64,000 nucleotides of DNA from Vitis vinifera (Eukaryota > Streptophyta > Magnoliopsida > Vitales > Vitaceae): contig NC_081818.1 of NCBI RefSeq assembly GCF_030704535.1, positions 29,964,001 through 30,028,000 on the forward strand, in the 5' to 3' direction. Every line of letters starts with the position of its first letter. Positions within the stretch are counted from its first letter, which is position 1. Below, in pieces: positions 59,349-64,000 of the stretch. The notes below the pieces were generated by a model, which saw nothing but the letters and a program-made list of their open reading frames with translations, had not been told where the DNA came from and did no database searches. Both the position numbers and the translations under genes were made by a program.

Positions 59349-59665
59349 TCTCCACTTTGGCTCAAATTCCCAAAATTCAAATAAACTTAAAATTCTTCAA
59401 TGTTACTTTGCTCTCACACCCCTAAAGTGAATAGATACCCTATTAGGGACTTCTTCTATCCAAATTTTCAGCATAGTCAGAATCAACATAACCAATTATT
59501 ATCCTAGAGACATCACTACTTTTATATCATATACTAAGTCAATATGTGATGTTTCTTTCAAGTATTGAAGTATCTATTTTATTGATTGCCAATGGAACTT
59601 TTTAGGGTAATTCATATATATACTCACCACACTAACTACATGTGAAATGTCTAGCCTAGTACAAA

Positions 59666-61218
59666 TGTTGGGATTAAGACCTAAAAAGTATGACATGATG
59701 TAACAGATAGAGATTTATTTATAAATTTATTTATTTATTTATGTCTCTTAGTTTCCGTTTATTATCTCATTTGTCTTAATTGATTATTTGAGCATACATA
59801 CCTTACATCACTTGCATTATACATGACTTAGGTGCATTAAGAGTTGTATAGAAGATCCAAGTCATGGGTTCTTTATAGAGTAATGAATAGTCCATAGTCA
59901 ATTCATGGATTTGGGCAATCCATTTGAGACTATAGTGCACTACCTCTTAATTAATGAGATGACATATCTTAGTCGTTAAGATGGTTTTCCCACGGTGAGT
60001 GCATTAGTATATGTGATGCACACTGAATATGACTTATAGTGAATCATGACGTATCGATTGTCATGATTCACTAAGTTACCATACCAAATGGATTCTCAAC
60101 CTTGAAAGGATATTAAGCATGTGCTAAAATTAATAGGAGACTTTAGCCTATGGGTGAAACCTTAAGGTGGTCACATATTCTTATGGATTGGGTTACTATT
60201 GATGAAGGCTAATGACAATAGGTATTCTCAATAAATGCACCACAATATCTTATGGAATTAAGATAGTGCATTCCCTTGAGTGATCTAAAGGATATATGAA
60301 CTGGAAGAATAAGGTAATAACATTTCTTTTAGTGGAAATTTGACATATGCTCATTGGAGCTAGAAATATATGTCAATTAACCACATAATAACTGATATTT
60401 GTAACTCAAGGATTAGAAAAGGTAATCTTGATGGACGATAACACTATCTGGTTAGATTATGAACACCAGTTCATAGAGAGTTTGTATCCAATGGATTGTT
60501 ATTTACATAGGGTATTGGAGAGCAGTTAATCCTCTTTAATGGAATGTTGAATCAACTTTAGAATTGGATTATGAGGGAGCCAGTACTCCTATGGGTCTCA
60601 ATGGTCCTCACTTTGAGCTCATATATCACGATGACACAATTTATGAGGGTTGAATTAACTTTAAGTTCACTTTTGTGCATAAAGACACTTTGGTAATTAC
60701 GTAAAATTGTATAAGGGATAGTGAATAAGTTCTCTAAATTAGGCTAATTGATTAATTAGATAACCCTATGTGGTTAATTAATCAATTAGGACATATTTTG
60801 GGCTAAAGTAGATGACCCAAATTTTGTGGGATCAAGTCACTTAAATTCAGTAGTGGATCCTTATAAATATCCCCTTAAGGGTTAGAGTTTCTATTACTTT
60901 TGGTGTGAGAGTTGTTTTCCACCTTTGGAGAGAGAGAACCTAGGATTCCTTTCTTCAAAAGTCCACACTTTGAAGTGTTAAGATCGTGATTTAGGTCATC
61001 TGAGGAAAATCTTGGGCGTACGAGACTCCTGCAAGTCTTTAGGCTTTCTCTTCACTGCATGGAATTGATTTGAGAATGTCCAAAACCTTTAGTCTAGATC
61101 CTAAAATGTTGAAAATGTTATTTTTCGCTTACCTTACATAGGATCTAGAGACCTAGGGTATTTAACATGTACTTATCGATCTAGGGTATGAGAATGAAGA
61201 AATTCAAGGTTCCTAGCA
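59666..61218 (+). mobile_element. Solo LTR nested in the copia fossil
   Basis: A 1553-bp block begins TGTTGGGATT and ends ...CTAGCA, and is flanked by perfect 5-bp direct repeats acaaa (59661-59665 and 61219-61223). It has no coding content. A TATA-like TTATAAATAT at 60861-60870 in the plus orientation precedes a pyrimidine-rich stretch, as in an LTR promoter. It interrupts the reverse transcriptase/RNase H region of the copia element, so it is the younger insertion. It is unlike the copia LTRs and belongs to another family (large-LTR copia or gypsy). Confidence 0.8.
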
Positions 61219-62887
61219 ACAAACCATAAGATACATAATGTTTCCAACTACATTAGCATATGGAATATGTGATATCTGCTCTCATTCTTCCTTGATCTAT
61301 AGTGATAAAACACTTGCAAATTTGAAGTGAGCTATTTGTAGAGTACTAATTGATTTTGACCTTGCATTCCAAAACGTTCCAATACTTTCTCATTTTTTTT
61401 TTATGTAATAAGTATAATTTCCCTATTTTATTGTCTCTATGAATCTCCAAACCTAATATTTTCTTTACAACTCCAAGGTTTTTCGTTTCAAACTCTTCCC
61501 CAAATTGAATTTGCAACCTATTGATCTCAAACATATTTTTTTAGTCACTTAACATATCATCAAGATATAACAATAAATAAATGAAAGAACCATCAATCAA
61601 TTCCATGTAATAAGCACAATTGTCACACTCGCTCCTATGATAGCCATTGCTAATAATAAAAGTATCATTACCGAGGAGATTGCTTTAAACTATAAAGAGG
61701 TTTAAATAATAAACAAACATGATATTTCTTTTCAGAATTGATGAATCCCTCAGATAGATGCATATAAATTTGTTCTAAACCCCTTGAAAACCTAAAAATT
61801 GAGTTTTTATAGTTTTGACAAAAAAATCCACACCTGACATGTTTCTATTAGCCACTTATTTTCTAAATAATTACCTAAAAATTACTATATATATATAATC
61901 TTGATTTCCAGTTATATGAGGCCTACTTAGGATGGATAAAGTACCCAAAACACAATTCCTGAGGTGAAAGAAGTGAAATCTCGAAGTAGAAGTGTGTGAT
62001 TTTGAAACTAGGGTGATTTCAAAATTGGAGTGCTTTCAAAATGGATTTCTATATCATAAAATGACTCTTCAATTCTACCTAATTGTTTTCAAACAATCAT
62101 AACTCCTTCATTTTAGCTTTGATTTGCATACTATTTGAAATGTTAGACTCCTAACTTCTCGAGCTTTGAAATGATATATAATTTACTCAAAATTAACCTT
62201 TGAAAATGCTTCAAAAATTACATCAGAGTCAAGGTATATGATGTTGCCAAGTTTGAATTCCAATTCTCATGTTGAACATTGAGCTATGGCCTCTAATATT
62301 TTTTCTCGTGTTTGTTGTCCTATATATCTCTTTATAATATTCATTTCTTACCTCTAATGCTATGCATGACTCCATTTGCATTTATTACACCTTTTATCAT
62401 CCTTGAGAACTCTTGAAAGTCCTTGTAAACACGTTAAGCTCCTTCACTATCATGGATAAAAAATGTTCTTGTAGCTTGCATCATTTTCATCTCTTAAACC
62501 TAAGTTTTAGCTCAAGATATACATTAGACTCATCACTAGGGTTTTTATAACAATTTGAGTTAAGTGTAATGAGTTAAAATTTTTTATCACATAATTTGCT
62601 TTCTAATTGTGTCATTAGAACACAATTTGTGGCTCTAATAAATCACTAGAGTTAGAAGTTTTCTCACTTTCTTTTCTTTTACGATCTGGACAATTTCTCA
62701 CAAGTACCCTTCTTTGTTGCAATTGAAAAACTTTCACCTGAGCTTTCTTTTCTAATCTCAAACACCCTTTATGGAGAGAGCATCTCTACCATAGATCATG
62801 GTATACATGAAGTGCTCATAAGATTTGGTAGAAAACACATCAAAATTATAACTTTGTCCTTATCATCAATTTTGTTTTCAATATTCC

Positions 62888-63187
62888 TCAAATCCATGAC
62901 AGTTTATTGAACTCATCAATGTACTCTTTAAGGGGTATATCTTCTTTCATTTGGAAAGTGAATAATTGTTTTTTCAAATACAAGTGAATTGTAAGAAACT
63001 TCATCATATATAAACTTTCCACCTTCAACCATAACTTGACAATCATATCATTTTCTACAACCTCATAAAGTACCTCATTACTTAAGCATGATAAAATAGT
63101 ACTATATGTTTTCTCCATAAGTTCATCATTCTTTTCATCAGACAATGTTATTGATGGAGCCTCTCTACTTTTTAGTGTTTTTGACAA
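62888..63187 (-). mobile_element. Copia gag (UBN2-type) remnant
   Basis: A ~99-codon stretch on the minus strand resembles the copia gag segment with the pattern of SCLSNEVL, W.KVESLYM, LYLKKQLFTFQM and YIDEFNKL. It lies just inside the 5' LTR, where gag belongs. It is treated as a fossil part of the element. Confidence 0.8.
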
Positions 63188-63313
63188 CCGTTGTTGAGCT
63201 AATAAGCATGCATCTTAACGAGCCATAAACTAAAATTGTTTATGCCATCGAACTTCTTAACCTCAAACTTTGTTACCATTTCAGGTCTAATAACATGTGC
63301 TCTAATACTAATT

Positions 63314-63758
63314 TGTTATGAAAAACTATGACAAAGAATTATAATATGAAGAAGAAAATAAGAACATGAAAATAGAAAACACATAAAACATACAACGATT
63401 TACATTGTTTGACCTAAAGCTTACATTCACGGGTGAAAATGAACAAAAACTTCCACTATTATTAAAAGAAATTGCAATCTTAGAACTCTTAAATCCCAAA
63501 GTCCCAATTACACAAAAAAAAAAGACTCAATTTTTAGTCAAAAGCTCTTCTTATATATTTTCCTAATTACATAGGAAGATTGCATATCAAAAACTAATTG
63601 TATAATTATCAAAGATACTTATTCCTAAAAAAAAGATCTCATAACAAGATATTTCCTTTATGATAATAAGAAACTCTTTTACAAAAATATATATTATTTG
63701 GAAACTATCCACGATGTTCTAATTGACTCAAAAATAAAATATGAGACGCTTTCCAACA
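63314..63758 (-). repeat. 5' LTR of the copia fossil
   Basis: 445 bases, TG...CA, pairing with 58896-59348. The inner edge is followed on the minus strand by AATTAGTATTAGAGCA, a degenerate match to the plant initiator-Met primer-binding site. Confidence 0.85.
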
Positions 63759-64000
63759 CTTATCATAAAAATTGATATTTTAACTCACACACAAAATGAT
63801 TGAAGTTTAATGGAACTTTCATAATACCAAAATTATTTCTTTAAAATCAAATCTTCAACTTTAGCTTCAATATTTAGTTAAAGCTAAAATAAGAAACTAT
63901 CCACACAAGGCTATGAAGCTCTTATTGGATTTGAAAAATAAGCATTTAGCTTTTAAGATCTATTAAAACAATGGTTGGACTATGTATGTAACGTTACATT
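63759..64000. other. Right flank of the copia fossil
   Basis: AT-rich sequence with no recognised gene. Confidence 0.5.

Larger units (their letters stand above)
58896..63758 (-). mobile_element. Old, broken Ty1/copia LTR retrotransposon
   Basis: A copia-family element on the minus strand with both LTRs: 5' LTR 63314-63758, 3' LTR 58896-59348, each TG...CA. Flanks attat (58891-58895) and cttat (63759-63763) look like a 5-bp target-site duplication with one change. A primer-binding site resembling the initiator tRNA-Met complement lies at about 63299-63311, and a purine tract borders the 3' LTR. A gag (UBN2-type) remnant lies around 62888-63187 and reverse transcriptase/RNase H remnants around 61346-61534 and 59420-59660. 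Excluding the nested insert, the internal region is far shorter than a whole element, and coding parts are broken many times. By eye the LTRs differ at roughly 15-20% of positions in one ~125-base stretch, so the insertion is old (many millions of years). Confidence 0.88.

Overview
The window is plant nuclear DNA from a dicot, most likely a woody one such as grapevine (Vitis). The reasoning: intron-rich genes with AT-rich GT-AG introns, a plastid-type cystathionine gamma-synthase, DYW and E class PPR proteins, SPX/PHO1 phosphate genes, a nuclear tRNA-Ala and LTR retrotransposon relics. The species is an inference; the plant assignment is firm.

Layout. 1-2.2 kb: AT-rich flank, no gene seen. 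2.3-7.0 kb (+): cystathionine gamma-synthase (CGS), 11 coding exons, with the MTO1 nascent-peptide control region in exon 1. 8.8-11.0 kb (+): an SPX4-like phosphate-signalling protein. 11.4-14.9 kb (-): a PHO1-family phosphate exporter (SPX+EXS), tail to tail with SPX4. 16.3-20.1 kb (+): a p24 delta cargo receptor. 18.65-23.4 kb: a local tandem duplication that began inside p24 intron 2; one copy carries a broken PPR gene (20.4-21.0 kb), the other an intact PPR gene (22.7-24.1 kb) but has lost the p24 exons. 25.4-28.5 kb (-): a repeat-rich acidic protein like Arabidopsis At5g39570/At3g29075. 29.5-33.0 kb (+): pectin methylesterase of the PME31 type, without signal peptide. 33.9-36.2 kb (+): DUF1997 protein. 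36.7 kb (-): tRNA-Ala(UGC). 38.1-40.0 kb (-): DYW-class PPR protein like At5g15340. 40-47 kb: gene-poor, with decayed Ty3/gypsy-like fragments and diverged tandem repeats. 49.0-50.9 kb (+): a small F-box-like protein with an Ala/Tyr/Pro-rich tail. 51.7-56.3 kb (-): VTI1-type Qb-SNARE. 58.9-63.8 kb (-): an old, broken Ty1/copia element with both LTRs, itself hit by a ~1.55 kb solo LTR of another family.

Functional themes. There is no operon-like logic, as expected in a plant. Two neighbouring genes (SPX4-like and PHO1-like) both carry the SPX inositol-pyrophosphate sensor, and two others (p24 delta, VTI1) act in the secretory/vacuolar pathway. The order repeat-rich protein - PME31 - VTI1 matches, as I recall it, the Arabidopsis At3g29075-At3g29090-At3g29100 block, so this looks like a conserved ancestral dicot segment enlarged by repeats. 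The most notable signals are the CGS MTO1 arrest peptide, a phase-preserving partial exon duplication inside SPX4 intron 2, a GC-AG intron in the PHO1-like gene, the p24/PPR segmental duplication, and the 51-bp coding minisatellite. I did not find a clearly undescribed system.
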